64,000 nt of DNA, taken from contig JAIXWM010000054.1 of the NCBI GenBank assembly GCA_027491255.1, positions 38,566 through 102,565 of the forward strand, in the 5' to 3' direction. The notes under the pieces are model-generated. The model searched no databases and was not told the DNA's origin. It worked only from the letters and a program-made list of their open reading frames with translations. The stretch comes from Rubrivivax sp. (GTDB taxonomy: Bacteria; Pseudomonadota; Gammaproteobacteria; Burkholderiales; Burkholderiaceae_C). The position numbers and the translations under genes were made by a program. Below are positions 37,579-47,667 of the stretch, piece after piece. Positions within the stretch are counted from its first letter, which is position 1, and every line of letters starts with the position of its first letter.

Positions 37579-38135
37579 GGCGTGGCCTGCGGCGCAGCGG
37601 TGGGAGCGGGTGCCGGCAGCCAGCTCAGCGAACGGCTCGCCAGTCCCGCCTCGGCGGCGAAACGCCGCGCCTGGTCGGCGGGGACTGCGCCGGCCTCGGC
37701 GCGTTGGAGTTCCACGGGGTCGAACCGCGCCGCCTTCATGTCTTCCTCCCCCAGTCCGCGCACGCCAGTGGACGAAACCACCTGCCCCGTGCCGGCACGC
37801 CCGCTGGCGATTCCGGCCAGCGCCGCCACATCACCGCCGGCATTCGCCCCACCGGTTCCTCGGCGCACGCTGAGCAGGCGCACCCAGCCGCTGGCCTGGG
37901 GCGTCTTGACCTCGGCCCAGCCGCCCTGGCGCCGCAGAAGCGTCACCGTCTCGCCCTTCTTCAGCGCACCGACGGCTCGCGCGTCAGCGAACGGTTCGGC
38001 CCGGATCTCGTCGGCCTTCAGCGCCGTGGCCGCCTCCTGGGCTCGGGCTGCTCCGCCCCCGGCAGACAACACCACAGCCAGGCCGAACGCGGCGGCCGAC
38101 CACGCCCGCGGGACCCGAGATGCTCGTCGACTCAT
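37575..38135 (-). CDS. Bacterial SH3-domain exported protein
   Basis: This 186-residue protein has a signal peptide (hydrophobic AAFGLAVVLSAG, ending AARAQ). An SH3b domain follows at about 33-90 (LKADEIRAEPF, LKKGETVTLLRRQGGWAEVKT, GWVRLLSVR). The rest is Ala/Gly-rich with no known domain. SH3b domains commonly bind cell-wall peptides or partner proteins. Both ends overlap neighbours by ATGA, so it is tightly coupled between the CHASE2 gene and the M48 protease gene. Confidence 0.85.
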   Translation of the reverse strand: MSRRASRVPRAWSAAAFGLAVVLSAGGGAARAQEAATALKADEIRAEPFADARAVGALKKGETVTLLRRQGGWAEVKTPQASGWVRLLSVRRGTGGANAGGDVAALAGIASGRAGTGQVVSSTGVRGLGEEDMKAARFDPVELQRAEAGAVPADQARRFAAEAGLASRSLSWLPAPAPTAAPQATP

Positions 38136-39832
38136 GGCGCCCTCAACTTCTCCAAGGTCTGCGCGAAGATCTCGCGCCAATCCGTCTCCGTCGGGTGCTG
38201 ACCGCCGCGGCCGAGCGCGAGCGTGTGCACCACCTGACCGCGCAAGGATTCACCCGCCACGCGCGCCGCGCGCACCAGCGCCGGCATCTGGTCGGCCAGG
38301 GCCCGCGCCTCGCGCCCGATCGCGGCCTGCGTCGCGGCGTCGTCAGCCTCGCAGGCCCAGCTCACGACGAGCAGATTGTCCAGCACACCCCAGATCCCGC
38401 GCTGGCTGCCGCGCAGCATCTCGACGTCCTTGGGCAGCGTGCCGGTCTTCTCGACCTCCTTCTTGAGCGCGCGCAGGAACGCCGGCAGCGCGAGCTCGTC
38501 CTCGCTTCGGAAGTCGAAGACCGCCATCGTCGCGACCACACTCGCGCCCTCGCGCAGCGTCTGGGCGACGACGTTGCGCTCCAGCGCCTTGGCCGTGGCG
38601 TACGCGTAGAGCTTGGCCACCGAGAAGTAGGCGAAGACCAGCAGGACCGGGCCGGCCAGGTTCAGGTAGAAGTTCGTGAAATTGATCGTCAGGTAGGACA
38701 CCGCCAGCAGCCCCACCTGCGAGAAGCCGAAGAAGCGGGCGAAGCGCTCGGGCTCGACATTGCGGAACAATGCCCAGGCCGTCCCCCAGAGCAGCAGCAT
38801 CGTCACCAGAAAGACGGGCCAGCGGCTGGCGGGCACGCGGATGTGGTCGTCGTGCTTCAGGTTGTCGACCGCCGTGGCGAGGATCTCGACGCCGGGAAAC
38901 TGCCGCGCCACCGAGGTCGCCTTGATGTCGAACAGGCTGGGCGCGGTCGAGCCGATGATGACGATCTTGCCCTTGAACTCATCCTGCGGCCGCTGGCGCT
39001 CCTTCTTCAGCATGTCCTGGTAGACGTCGGCAAAGCTGACCGAGCGGTAGGTGAACGGCGGACCGCGCCAGTTCAGCAGGATCTCGCTGCGCTGCGGCAC
39101 CGGCCAACCCAGGTCCTCGGCCAGGCGTGCCGGCAGCGACGGCACGCGCCAGCCGTGGGCCACGTGGTGCAGGGGATAGGCTCGCGCCACGCCGTCGTCG
39201 TCGGGCAGGATGTTGTGCGCTCCGAGGCGCCCGCTGTCGACGGCCGCCTTGAAGAAGGGCAGGACGAGCGCGATCGGGCGGTCCTCGGCCTGCATCCCGG
39301 GCATCGGTTTCAGCCCCGGCACCATCGACGGCTTGAGCTGACTCAGCGCGTCGTTTGCAGCAGGCAGCCGCAGCAGCGGGAAATAGGTGTTGCGGGTGCC
39401 GGCCACGACCTCGTTGAAGTACGCGTCGCTGTCGGGGTTGAACACGTCGGCGTCGCTGAAGAGGATGTCGAACACCACCGCCTGCGGCCGCTGCGCCTGG
39501 AGCTGCTCGAGGAACTCGCCGAACACCTGACGCGGCCAGGGCCAGCGGCCATAGTCCTTGGCGAGTGCGGCAAGCGAGGCTTCGTTGACGTCGACGATGA
39601 CGATGTCCAGGTCGGGCGCGGGCACGACGATGCGGTTCTTGACCGCCAGGTCGTAGCCACGGTGGCGCATGTCGACGATGGCGTGCACGAACAGCACGTC
39701 CAGGAGCACACCGACCGTGAACACACCTGCCAGCAGCAGGTAGAAGTTGTGGTGCAGCTTGCGCGCGAGGTAGCCGCCCACACCCAGCAGCACGCCGGTG
39801 TAGGCCCGCAGAAGGCGGTGCGCGAGCTTCAA
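38132..39832 (-). CDS. CHASE2-domain membrane protein with a degenerate cyclase-like C-terminus
   Basis: This 566-residue protein has TM1 near 30-50 and an extracytoplasmic CHASE2 sensor at about 60-330 (IVIVDVNEASLAAL, GRWPWPRQVFGEFLEQL, VVFDILFSDAD, GKIVIIGSTAPSLFDI). Three membrane spans follow near 338-408, then a cytoplasmic region of about 150 residues. That region begins LREGASVVATMAVFDFRSEDE and later has GVLDNLLVVSWACEADDAA, a weak echo of class III cyclases with motif erosion. The start is TTG, set by AAGGAGG eight bases upstream; an ATG-initiated frame would run deep into uvrD. Confidence 0.85.
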   Translation of the reverse strand: MKLAHRLLRAYTGVLLGVGGYLARKLHHNFYLLLAGVFTVGVLLDVLFVHAIVDMRHRGYDLAVKNRIVVPAPDLDIVIVDVNEASLAALAKDYGRWPWPRQVFGEFLEQLQAQRPQAVVFDILFSDADVFNPDSDAYFNEVVAGTRNTYFPLLRLPAANDALSQLKPSMVPGLKPMPGMQAEDRPIALVLPFFKAAVDSGRLGAHNILPDDDGVARAYPLHHVAHGWRVPSLPARLAEDLGWPVPQRSEILLNWRGPPFTYRSVSFADVYQDMLKKERQRPQDEFKGKIVIIGSTAPSLFDIKATSVARQFPGVEILATAVDNLKHDDHIRVPASRWPVFLVTMLLLWGTAWALFRNVEPERFARFFGFSQVGLLAVSYLTINFTNFYLNLAGPVLLVFAYFSVAKLYAYATAKALERNVVAQTLREGASVVATMAVFDFRSEDELALPAFLRALKKEVEKTGTLPKDVEMLRGSQRGIWGVLDNLLVVSWACEADDAATQAAIGREARALADQMPALVRAARVAGESLRGQVVHTLALGRGGQHPTETDWREIFAQTLEKLRAP

Positions 39833-39840
39833 TTCACCAG

Positions 39841-39847
39841 CCTCCTT
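39841..39847 (-). promoter_or_regulatory. Strong ribosome binding site fixing a TTG start
   Basis: AAGGAGG on the - strand lies eight bases before the TTG at 39832. No in-frame ATG or GTG with such a site is present between the uvrD stop and the CHASE2 domain, so this site decides the start of the CHASE2 gene. Confidence 0.8.
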
Positions 39848-39915
39848 GCTCTGCGACAGCGACGACGTCGCCCGTCGGGCCCGCCGGGCGCGCGCAGGCG
39901 GGGCAGCGCTCCATG

Positions 39916-42294
39916 TCAGTCCACCGGTGTCAGCTTGGCGATCGACAGCGCGAGCCACTTCATGCCGTGACGGCCGAAGTTCACCTGCGCACGCGCGTCG
40001 TCGCCGCTGCCCTCGAGCGTGACGATGACGCCCTCGCCGAACTTGTTGTGGAACACGGTCTGGCCGGGGCGCAGGCGCGCGCCGCCGCCGGGCCCGCCGG
40101 CTGCAGCCGGGACGTGGCGCGGCACGACGGGCGCGGGCGCCTCGACGCGGCCGGCGCCGACGATGGAGTGCAGTCCGCTGCCGCGCGCCCATGCTGCCTG
40201 GTAGTCGCGGGCGTAGCCCGAGCCGAAGCCGGCGTGGCGCGGCGTCAGCCACTTCAGCGCAGACTCGGGGAGCTCGTCGAAGAAGCGGCTGCGCACGTTG
40301 TAGCGCGTCTGCCCGTGCAGCAGCCGGGTCTGGCTGTAGCTCAGGTACAGCCGGTCGCGCGCGCGCGTGATCGCCACGTACATCAGACGCCGCTCCTCCT
40401 CCAGGCCGTCGGCGTCGGACAGTGCGTTCTCGTGCGGGAACAGGCCTTCCTCGAGGCCGGTGATGAACACCGCGTCGAACTCCAGACCCTTGGCGGAGTG
40501 CACCGTCATGAGCTGCACCGCGTCCTGGCCGGCCTGGGCCTGGTTGTCGCCGGCCTCCAGCGCCGCGTGCGTCAGAAAGGCGGCCAGCGGCGACAGCACC
40601 TCGCCGCTGTCGGCATCAGGTGCCGACAGCACCGGCGCCGCGGCCTCGTCCAGCGGCAGGCTCACCGCATCCTTGCCGAAGCCCTCCTGCGTGACGAAGG
40701 CCTCGGCGGCGTTGACCAGCTCTTCCAGGTTCTCGATGCGGTCGGCGCCTTCCTTGTCGGTGCGGTAGAAATCCAGCAGGCCACTGGCCTCCACGACGTG
40801 CTCGATGATCTGGCGCAGGGTCAGCCCGCGTGTGGCCTCGCGCATCGCGTCCACCCGCGCGTTGAAGGCCAGCAGGTTGGCGCCGCCCTTGCCCGGCACG
40901 GCGCCGGCGCTCTGCCACAGGCTGCGCCCGCTCGAGCGCGCCGCATCCTGCAACAGCTCGATCGTGCGCCCGCCGATGCCGCGCGCCGGGAAGTTGACGA
41001 CACGCAGGTAGCTCGTGTCGTCGTTCGGGTTCTCCAGCAGGCGCAGATAGGCCAGCGCGTGCTTGACCTCGGCACGCTCGAAGAAGCGCAGCCCGCCGTA
41101 GACGCGGTAGGGCACGCCGGCGTTGAACAGTCCGCTCTCCAGCACCCGGCTCTGCGCATTGCTGCGGTACAGCAGCGCGGTCTGGCTGCGCGCCGTGCCG
41201 GCGCGGTGCAGTTGCTGCAGTTCCTCGAGCAGCCACTGCGCCTCGGCATAGTCGCTCGTGGCCTCGTGCACGCGCACGGGCTCGCCCGGGCCGGCCTCGG
41301 TGCGAAGGTTCTTGCCCAGCCGGCGCTCGTTGTGAGAGATCAGCTCGTTGGCCGCGTCGAGGATGTTGCCGGCGGAGCGGTAGTTGCGCTCGAGCTTGAC
41401 GACGTGGTCGACCCGGTACTCGCGCTCGAAATCGGCCATGTTGCCCACGCGCGCGCCGCGAAAGGCGTAGATGCTCTGGTCGTCGTCGCCCACCGCGAAC
41501 ACACCCTGGTCGGTGCTCGGCGGAGCGAACATCTGCAGCCAGCGGTACTGCAGGCGGTTCGTGTCCTGGAACTCGTCGACCAGCAGGTGGTGGAAGCGGC
41601 GCCGGTAGTGCTCGCGCAGCGGCTCGTGGTCACGCATCAACTCGTAGCTGCGCAGCAGCAGCTCGGCGAAATCGACCACGCCCTCGCGCTGGCACTGGTC
41701 CTCGTAGGCTTGGTAGATCTGCACCAGGCGCCGCGTGTGCTCGTCGCGCGCGTCCACATCGACTGGGCGAAGACCGTCCTCCTTGCTGCCGGCGATGAAC
41801 CAGGACACCTGCTTGGGCACGAAGCGTTCCTCGTCAAGCTGCATGCCCTTGATCACGCGCTTGACGGCGGCGAGCGTGTCCTGCGCGTCGAGGATCTGGA
41901 AGGATTGCGGCAGGCCGGCGAGCTTCCAGTGCGCGCGCAGGAAACGATTGCACAGGCCGTGGAAAGTGCCGATCCACATGCCGCGCACATTCACCGGCAG
42001 CATCGCCGACAGGCGCGTCAGCATCTCCTTGGCCGCCTTGTTGGTGAAGGTGACCGCCATCACGCCGCCGGGCGAGACCTGGCCCGTCTGCAGCAGCCAG
42101 GCGATGCGCGTGGTCAGCACGCGGGTCTTGCCCGAACCGGCACCGGCCAGGATCAGCGCCGGGCGGGCAGGCAGCGTCACGGCGGCCAGTTGTTCAGGGT
42201 TCAGGCCGCGCAGCAAGGCACCGGGAACAGCCACAGGCGCCTCGGGCGCGCCGGTGCGCCCCGCCTCGTCGATCAACTCGTGCATGCGCTGCAT
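39916..42294 (-). CDS. uvrD: DNA helicase II UvrD
   Basis: UvrD is an SF1A 3'-5' helicase for nucleotide excision and mismatch repair. Motif I is LILAGAGSGKTRVLT, motif II VDEFQDTNRLQYRW, motif III VGDDDQSIYAFRGA, and motifs V/VI include MTVHSAKGLEFDAVF and VAITRARDRLYLSYS. The C-terminal tail has VFHNKFGEGVIV, a Tudor-like segment typical of UvrD/PcrA. It is about 792 residues from ATG 42294; ATG 42285 is an alternative. Upstream in-frame codons cross the divergent guaC promoter. Confidence 0.95.
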   Translation of the reverse strand: MQRMHELIDEAGRTGAPEAPVAVPGALLRGLNPEQLAAVTLPARPALILAGAGSGKTRVLTTRIAWLLQTGQVSPGGVMAVTFTNKAAKEMLTRLSAMLPVNVRGMWIGTFHGLCNRFLRAHWKLAGLPQSFQILDAQDTLAAVKRVIKGMQLDEERFVPKQVSWFIAGSKEDGLRPVDVDARDEHTRRLVQIYQAYEDQCQREGVVDFAELLLRSYELMRDHEPLREHYRRRFHHLLVDEFQDTNRLQYRWLQMFAPPSTDQGVFAVGDDDQSIYAFRGARVGNMADFEREYRVDHVVKLERNYRSAGNILDAANELISHNERRLGKNLRTEAGPGEPVRVHEATSDYAEAQWLLEELQQLHRAGTARSQTALLYRSNAQSRVLESGLFNAGVPYRVYGGLRFFERAEVKHALAYLRLLENPNDDTSYLRVVNFPARGIGGRTIELLQDAARSSGRSLWQSAGAVPGKGGANLLAFNARVDAMREATRGLTLRQIIEHVVEASGLLDFYRTDKEGADRIENLEELVNAAEAFVTQEGFGKDAVSLPLDEAAAPVLSAPDADSGEVLSPLAAFLTHAALEAGDNQAQAGQDAVQLMTVHSAKGLEFDAVFITGLEEGLFPHENALSDADGLEEERRLMYVAITRARDRLYLSYSQTRLLHGQTRYNVRSRFFDELPESALKWLTPRHAGFGSGYARDYQAAWARGSGLHSIVGAGRVEAPAPVVPRHVPAAAGGPGGGARLRPGQTVFHNKFGEGVIVTLEGSGDDARAQVNFGRHGMKWLALSIAKLTPVD

Positions 42295-42314
42295 TCTGGC
42301 AGCAGGCCGGGGCG

Positions 42315-42320
42315 TAGAAT
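42315..42320 (+). promoter_or_regulatory. Candidate -10 element of guaC
   Basis: TAGAAT lies about 160 bases upstream of the guaC ATG and six bases before a terminator-like hairpin. The -35 region is not recognisable. Confidence 0.35.
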
Positions 42321-42325
42321 CGACC

Positions 42326-42359
42326 ACCGGGCCCAAATTCAGGAGCCCGGTTTTTCTTT
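42326..42359 (+). terminator. Terminator-like hairpin in the guaC leader (possible attenuator)
   Basis: ACCGGGC (42326-42332) pairs with GCCCGGT (42345-42351); CC/GG inside extends the stem past a bulged A, and TTTTTCTTT follows. No + strand gene upstream accounts for it, since uvrD is divergent. The layout copies that in the argD leader: -10-like box, hairpin, T-rich tail, then the gene. Confidence 0.55.
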
Positions 42360-42476
42360 GCGGCGCTCCTTCGGCGCAACGCCTGCCCGGCAGGCGCCCG
42401 CGGTCCCTGCACCGCCCCAGGAAAGCCCGGCTCCCGGTCAAGCGCTCACCACCCACGTGATGGAGCCGCCTACGCC

Positions 42477-43454
42477 ATGGAAATCTTCGACTACGACAAC
42501 ATCCTGCTGCTGCCGCGCAAGTGCCGCGTCGACAGTCGCAGCGAGTGCGACACCTCGGTGGAGTTCGGCGGACGCCGCTTCGCGCTGCCGGTCGTGCCCG
42601 CGAACATGAAGACGGTGCTGGACGAGCCGATCGCGCAGTACCTGGCACGACACGACCATTTCTACGTGATGCACCGCTTCGACCTCGACAACGTCGCCTT
42701 CGCGCGGCGCATGCGCGAGCAAGGCTTGTACGTGTCGCTGTCGTCGGGGGTGAAGCCCGCAGACTACGCCGTCGTCGACCAGCTTGCAGCCGAGGGGGTG
42801 GGCGCCGACTACGTCACGATCGACATCGCCCACGGCCACGCCGACAGCGTGCGCCGCACGATCGAGCACATCAAGACCAGGCTGCCTCGGACCTTCGTCA
42901 TCGCCGGCAACGTGGCCACGCCGGAGGCGGTGATCGACCTGGAGAACTGGGGCGCCGACGCAACCAAGGTCGGCGTCGGCCCCGGCAAGGTCTGCATCAC
43001 GAAGATGAAGACCGGCTTCGGCACCGGGGGCTGGCAGCTCAGCGCGCTGAAGTGGTGCGCCCGCGTGGCCACCAAGCCCATCATCGCCGACGGCGGCATC
43101 CGTCATCATGGCGACATCGCCAAGAGTGTGCGCTTCGGCGCCTCGATGGTGATGATCGGCTCGCTGTTCGCCGGGCACGAGGAATCCCCGGGTCAGACGG
43201 TCGAGGTCGACGGCAAGCTCTACAAGGAATACTACGGCTCGGCCAGCGATTTCAACAAAGGCGAGTACAAGCACGTCGAGGGCAAGCGCATCCTCGAGCC
43301 GATCAAGGGCCGGCTGGCCGACACGCTGCGCGAGATGCGCGAAGACGTGCAGAGCTCGATCAGCTACGCCGGCGGCCGCCAGCTCTCCGACCTGAAGAAG
43401 GTCAACTACGTGATCCTCGGCGGCGAGAACGCCGGCGAACACCTGTTCATGTGA
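42477..43454 (+). CDS. guaC: GMP reductase
   Basis: GuaC reduces GMP to IMP with NADPH in purine salvage. The 325-residue TIM barrel lacks CBS domains, unlike IMP dehydrogenase. It starts [16 protein letters not shown], has VVPANMKTV, the catalytic cysteine loop [16 protein letters not shown] and [14 protein letters not shown]. The C-terminus has [16 protein letters not shown], typical of the bacterial GuaC-2 class. It is 17 bases upstream of valS and may be co-transcribed with it. Confidence 0.92.
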   Translation: MEIFDYDNILLLPRKCRVDSRSECDTSVEFGGRRFALPVVPANMKTVLDEPIAQYLARHDHFYVMHRFDLDNVAFARRMREQGLYVSLSSGVKPADYAVVDQLAAEGVGADYVTIDIAHGHADSVRRTIEHIKTRLPRTFVIAGNVATPEAVIDLENWGADATKVGVGPGKVCITKMKTGFGTGGWQLSALKWCARVATKPIIADGGIRHHGDIAKSVRFGASMVMIGSLFAGHEESPGQTVEVDGKLYKEYYGSASDFNKGEYKHVEGKRILEPIKGRLADTLREMREDVQSSISYAGGRQLSDLKKVNYVILGGENAGEHLFM

Positions 43455-43470
43455 ACACAAGCCTGCGCCG

Positions 43471-46362
43471 ATGACCGAACTCGCCAAGTCCTTCGAACCC
43501 GCCGCCATCGAGGCACGCTGGGCCCCCCGCCTCGAGCAACCGGGCATCACCGCGCCCTCGCTGTACCCGGCGCGGCCGTCCTTCAGCATCCAGTTGCCGC
43601 CCCCCAACGTGACGGGCACGTTGCACATGGGGCACGCGTTCAACCAGACCATCATGGACGCGTTGACCCGCTACCACCGCATGCGCGGCCACAACACGCT
43701 GTGGGTGCCGGGCACCGACCACGCCGGCATCGCGACGCAGATCGTCGTCGAGCGGCAGTTGCAGGAACAGGGGCAGGACCGGCACGCGCTCGGGCGCAAG
43801 AACTTCGTCGCCCGCGTGTGGGACTGGAAGCAGAGCTCGGGCGCGACGATCACGCGCCAGATGCGGCGCCTGGGCGCCAGCGTCGACTGGTCGCGCGAAT
43901 ACTTCACGATGGACGACAAGCTGTCGCCGGTCGTCACCGAAACCTTCGTGCGTCTGTACGACGAGGGCCTGATCTACCGCGGCGAGCGGCTGGTCAGCTG
44001 GGACCCGGTGCTTAAGTCCGCGGTCTCCGACCTGGAGGTCGAGAGCGAGGAGGAGGACGGCTTCCTCTGGCACATCCGCTACCCGCTCGAGGACGGCAGC
44101 GACTCGGTGGTCGTGGCCACGACCCGGCCCGAGACCATGCTCGGGGACACCGCGGTGATGGTCCACCCCGAGGACGAGCGCTACACGGCCCTGGTGGGCC
44201 GGCACGTGCGCCTGCCCTTGTGCGACCGCACCATCCCGGTGATCGCCGACGCCTACGTCGACCGCGCCTTCGGCACCGGCGTCGTCAAGGTCACGCCGGC
44301 CCACGACCCGAACGACTTCGCCGTCGGCCAGCGCCACGGCCTGCCGATGGTGTGCGTGCTCGACCTGCAGGCGCGCATCAACGACAACGCGCCAGCGCCC
44401 TACCGCGGACTCGACCGCTTCGAGGCCCGCAAGCGGGTCGTCGCCGACCTGCAGGCGCTCGGCCTGCTGGTGGAGGCGAAGAAGCACCGCCTGATGGTGC
44501 CGCGCTGCGCCCGCACCGGGCAGGTCGTCGAGCCGATGCTCACGCACCAGTGGTTCGTCGCCGTCAACAAGCCCGGGGCCGACGGCAAGAGCATCGCGCA
44601 GAAGGCGATCGAGGTGGTCGATCAGGGCGAGGTGCGCTTCGTTCCCGAACAGTGGATCAATACCTACCACCACTGGATGCACAACATCCAGGACTGGTGC
44701 ATCAGCCGCCAGCTCTGGTGGGGACACCAGATCCCGGCCTGGTACGGCAGCGGCGGCGAGATCTTCGTCGCACGCGACGAAGCCGAGGCCCGGGCCCGAG
44801 CCGCGGCCGCCGGCTACACCGGGGAGCTCACGCGCGACGAAGACGTGCTCGACACCTGGTATTCGTCGGCGCTGGTGCCCTTCTCCACGCTGGGCTGGCC
44901 CGCCAAGAGCGTCGAGCAGGACCTGTTCCTGCCCAGCACGGTGCTGGTGACCGGCTTCGACATCATCTTCTTCTGGGTCGCCCGGATGATCATGATGACG
45001 ACGCACTTCACCGGCAAGGTCCCATTCCGCGACGTCTACATCCACGGCCTGGTGCGCGACTCGCAGGGCCGCAAGATGAGCAAGAGCGAGGGCAACGTGC
45101 TCGACCCGGTCGACCTGATCGACGGCATCGCCCTGCCCGAACTGCTGGTCAAGCGCGCCACGGGCCTGCGCAAGCCCGAGACCGCGCCGCGCATCCGCGA
45201 CGAGACCGCCAAGGAGTTCCCGCAGGGCATCCCGGCCTTTGGCGCCGACGCGCTGCGCTTCACGATGGCCAGCTACGCCACGCTCGGCCGCAACGTGAAC
45301 TTCGACACCAAGCGCTGCGAGGGTTACCGCAACTTCTGCAACAAGCTGTGGAATGCCACGCGCTTCGTGCTGATGAACTGCGAAGGCCAGGACTGCGGGC
45401 TGGCCGAGCACACCAAGGCCGAATGCGCGGCGCCGGTGCGCGACGACCAAGGCCGGGTCGTGCAGCCGGCCGGCCCTTTCCACGGCTACCTGCGCTTCTC
45501 GCAGGCCGACCGCTGGATCTCGAGCGAGTTGCAGCGCGTGGAAGCCGCCGTCGCGCAGGGCTTTGCCGAGTACCGGCTGGACAACGTCGCCAACGCCATC
45601 TACGCCTTTGTCTGGGACGAGTACTGTGACTGGTACCTCGAGATTGCAAAGGTGCAGCTCGCGCAGGCCCAGCAGGCCGGCAACGAGCCCGCGGCGCGGG
45701 CGACGCGGCGCACGCTGATCCGCACGCTCGAGACGGTGCTGCGACTGCTGCATCCGGTGGCGCCCTTCGTCACCGCCGAACTCTGGGACACCGTGGCCGA
45801 GGTCGCGGGTCGCAAGCCGGCAGGCTCGCACGCCACGGTGGCCACCGCCGCCTATCCGCAGGCGCAGCTCGAACGCGTGGACGCCGCAGCCGACGCATGG
45901 GTCGGCAAGCTCAAGGCGCTGGCGGCCGCGGTGCGCGCGCTGCGCTCGGAGATGAACCTGTCACCGGCGCAGCGGATGCCGCTGCTGGTGCACGGTGACG
46001 ACTTTGCCGCGCAGGCCGCGCCGCTGCTGCAGGCGCTGGCGCGGCTGTCCGAGGTGCGTCTGATCGAAGACGAGGCCGCGTTCGCGGCCGCGACCTCGGC
46101 CGCACCTGTGTCGGTGGTCGGCGCAGCGCGGATCGCGCTGCACGTCGAGATCGACGTCGGCGCCGAACGCGAGCGCCTGGGCAAGGAAATCGCACGGCTC
46201 GAGGCCGAGGTCGGCAAGGCGAATGCGCGCTTGGCCAACGAGAGCTTCGTCGCGCGCGCGCCGGCGGCCGTGGTGGCGCAGGAGCGCGAGCGGCTCGAGG
46301 GCCATGCCTCCTCGCTCGCCCGGCTGCGCGAGCAGTTGTCCAGGCTCACGCAGGCGGCCTGA
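43471..46362 (+). CDS. valS: Valyl-tRNA synthetase
   Basis: This class Ia synthetase of 963 residues has the HIGH-type motif [11 protein letters not shown] and the KMSKS motif [14 protein letters not shown]. The CP1 editing domain starts near [19 protein letters not shown]-terminal coiled coil (about 890-960, rich in Glu/Arg/Leu) is the tRNA-binding arm of ValRS. All regions are intact and the length is normal. It follows guaC and precedes galU on the same strand. Confidence 0.97.
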   Translation: MTELAKSFEPAAIEARWAPRLEQPGITAPSLYPARPSFSIQLPPPNVTGTLHMGHAFNQTIMDALTRYHRMRGHNTLWVPGTDHAGIATQIVVERQLQEQGQDRHALGRKNFVARVWDWKQSSGATITRQMRRLGASVDWSREYFTMDDKLSPVVTETFVRLYDEGLIYRGERLVSWDPVLKSAVSDLEVESEEEDGFLWHIRYPLEDGSDSVVVATTRPETMLGDTAVMVHPEDERYTALVGRHVRLPLCDRTIPVIADAYVDRAFGTGVVKVTPAHDPNDFAVGQRHGLPMVCVLDLQARINDNAPAPYRGLDRFEARKRVVADLQALGLLVEAKKHRLMVPRCARTGQVVEPMLTHQWFVAVNKPGADGKSIAQKAIEVVDQGEVRFVPEQWINTYHHWMHNIQDWCISRQLWWGHQIPAWYGSGGEIFVARDEAEARARAAAAGYTGELTRDEDVLDTWYSSALVPFSTLGWPAKSVEQDLFLPSTVLVTGFDIIFFWVARMIMMTTHFTGKVPFRDVYIHGLVRDSQGRKMSKSEGNVLDPVDLIDGIALPELLVKRATGLRKPETAPRIRDETAKEFPQGIPAFGADALRFTMASYATLGRNVNFDTKRCEGYRNFCNKLWNATRFVLMNCEGQDCGLAEHTKAECAAPVRDDQGRVVQPAGPFHGYLRFSQADRWISSELQRVEAAVAQGFAEYRLDNVANAIYAFVWDEYCDWYLEIAKVQLAQAQQAGNEPAARATRRTLIRTLETVLRLLHPVAPFVTAELWDTVAEVAGRKPAGSHATVATAAYPQAQLERVDAAADAWVGKLKALAAAVRALRSEMNLSPAQRMPLLVHGDDFAAQAAPLLQALARLSEVRLIEDEAAFAAATSAAPVSVVGAARIALHVEIDVGAERERLGKEIARLEAEVGKANARLANESFVARAPAAVVAQERERLEGHASSLARLREQLSRLTQAA

Positions 46363-46381
46363 AGGCGCCGGGAGAATTCCG

Positions 46382-47275
46382 ATGACCGCAACCGCCCGCC
46401 TGCCCTTCATGCCTGTCAAGAAAGCCATCTTCCCGGTCGCCGGTCTGGGCACGCGCTTCCTGCCCGCCACCAAGGCCCAACCGAAGGAGATGCTGCCGGT
46501 CGTCGACAAGCCCTTGATCCAGTACGCCGTCGAGGAGGCCTATGCCGCCGGCGTGCGCGAGATGATCTTCGTCACCGGCCGCCACAAGCGGCCGATCGAG
46601 GACCACTTCGACATGACCTACGAGCTGGAGGTCGCGCTCGAGAAGGCGGGCAAGCAGGAACTGCTGGACATCGTGCGCAGCGTCAAGCCCGATGACATGG
46701 AGTGCATCTACGTGCGCCAGGCCCAGGCCCTGGGCCTCGGGCACGCGGTACTGTGCGGGCAGCGTCTGGTGGGCCAGGAGCCGTTTGCGGTGCTGCTGGC
46801 CGACGACCTGATGGTGGGCGAGCCGCCCGTCCTGGCGCAGATGGTCGAGCAATACGCCGAGTGGCGGGCTTCGATCATCGCCGTCCAGGAAGTCCCCGCC
46901 GACCACACGCGGCGCTACGGCATCGTCGCCGGCACGCCGGTCAACGAGCGCCTGCTCGACGTCTCGCGCATCGTCGAGAAGCCGGCCCCCGAGGCGGCAC
47001 CGTCGCGCCTGGGCGTGGCCGGGCGCTACATCCTGACACCGGGCGTCTTCCACGAGATCGCGCACCAGCCGCGTGGCGTGGGCGGCGAGATCCAGCTCAC
47101 CGACGGCATCGCCTCGCTGCTGCGGCGCGAGAAGGTCTTCGCCTACCGCTACGCCGGCCGGCGCTACGACTGCGGCAGCAAGGAGGGCTTCCTGCAGGCC
47201 AACGTCGAGTTGGCACTGCAGCACCCGGAACTCGGACCGGGCTTCAAGGCCTATCTGGCAGGTTTGTCGGCCTGA
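46382..47275 (+). CDS. galU: UTP-glucose-1-phosphate uridylyltransferase GalU
   Basis: GalU makes UDP-glucose for LPS, capsule and trehalose synthesis. The 297-residue protein has KKAIFPVAGLGTRFLPATKA, the PKEMLPVVDKPLIQYAVEEA block and LLADDLMVGEPP, then GRYILTPGVF. It starts 19 bases after valS at the ATG at 46382; translation could also begin at the internal ATG before PVKKAIFP. No downstream gene is on the same strand. Confidence 0.95.
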   Translation: MTATARLPFMPVKKAIFPVAGLGTRFLPATKAQPKEMLPVVDKPLIQYAVEEAYAAGVREMIFVTGRHKRPIEDHFDMTYELEVALEKAGKQELLDIVRSVKPDDMECIYVRQAQALGLGHAVLCGQRLVGQEPFAVLLADDLMVGEPPVLAQMVEQYAEWRASIIAVQEVPADHTRRYGIVAGTPVNERLLDVSRIVEKPAPEAAPSRLGVAGRYILTPGVFHEIAHQPRGVGGEIQLTDGIASLLRREKVFAYRYAGRRYDCGSKEGFLQANVELALQHPELGPGFKAYLAGLSA

Positions 47276-47360
47276 AGCCGGCGCACGACAGGTCGACCGT
47301 CCCCGTCGTCGTCGCTTCGGGACGGGATGACGGGCAGAGCGCAGGCATCCCGCGCATGCT

Positions 47361-47597
47361 TCAACGACGTCGCAGGTAGTGCACGAACTCCGTGCCGACG
47401 TTGTCCTGTTGGACCAGTTCGTTGCCGGTCTGGCGGGCAAAGGCCTGGAAGTCACGCAGCGATCCGGTGTCGGTCGCCAGCACCTTCAGCACCTCGCCGC
47501 TGGACATGTCCGCCAGGGCCTTCTTCGCCTTCAGGATGGGCAGCGGACAGTTCAGGCCGCGGGTGTCGATTTCCTTGTGAGCTTGAAGGGCGGTCAT
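47361..47597 (-). CDS. TusA-family sulfurtransferase-like protein
   Basis: This 78-residue protein contains DTRGLNCPLPILKAKKAL, the CPxP motif whose cysteine carries a persulfide in TusA. Such proteins relay sulfur for tRNA thiolation, molybdenum cofactor or sulfur oxidation. The function here cannot be fixed, but cysM is the next gene upstream on the same strand, 70 bases away, which suggests a sulfur-metabolism context. The ATG at 47597 is the family start. Confidence 0.88.
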   Translation of the reverse strand: MTALQAHKEIDTRGLNCPLPILKAKKALADMSSGEVLKVLATDTGSLRDFQAFARQTGNELVQQDNVGTEFVHYLRRR

Positions 47598-47667
47598 CTG
47601 GCGGCAGGTCGGAGTCAGGGGCAACGCCGGATTCTAGGCAGCAGGCAAGACCCGGTGTGCCGCCGGC

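Noticed and set aside
38132..40252. Extended CHASE2 gene starting at the ATG at 40252
   Set aside because: It would overlap uvrD by over 300 bases with low-complexity residues; the TTG at 39832 has a strong ribosome binding site.
39913..42609. Long open frame (898 codons) on the + strand
   Set aside because: It is antisense to uvrD and runs past both of its ends; no domain is seen.
43447..45831. Long open frame (794 codons) on the - strand
   Set aside because: It is antisense to valS, which has all synthetase motifs. The shadow has no recognisable domain.
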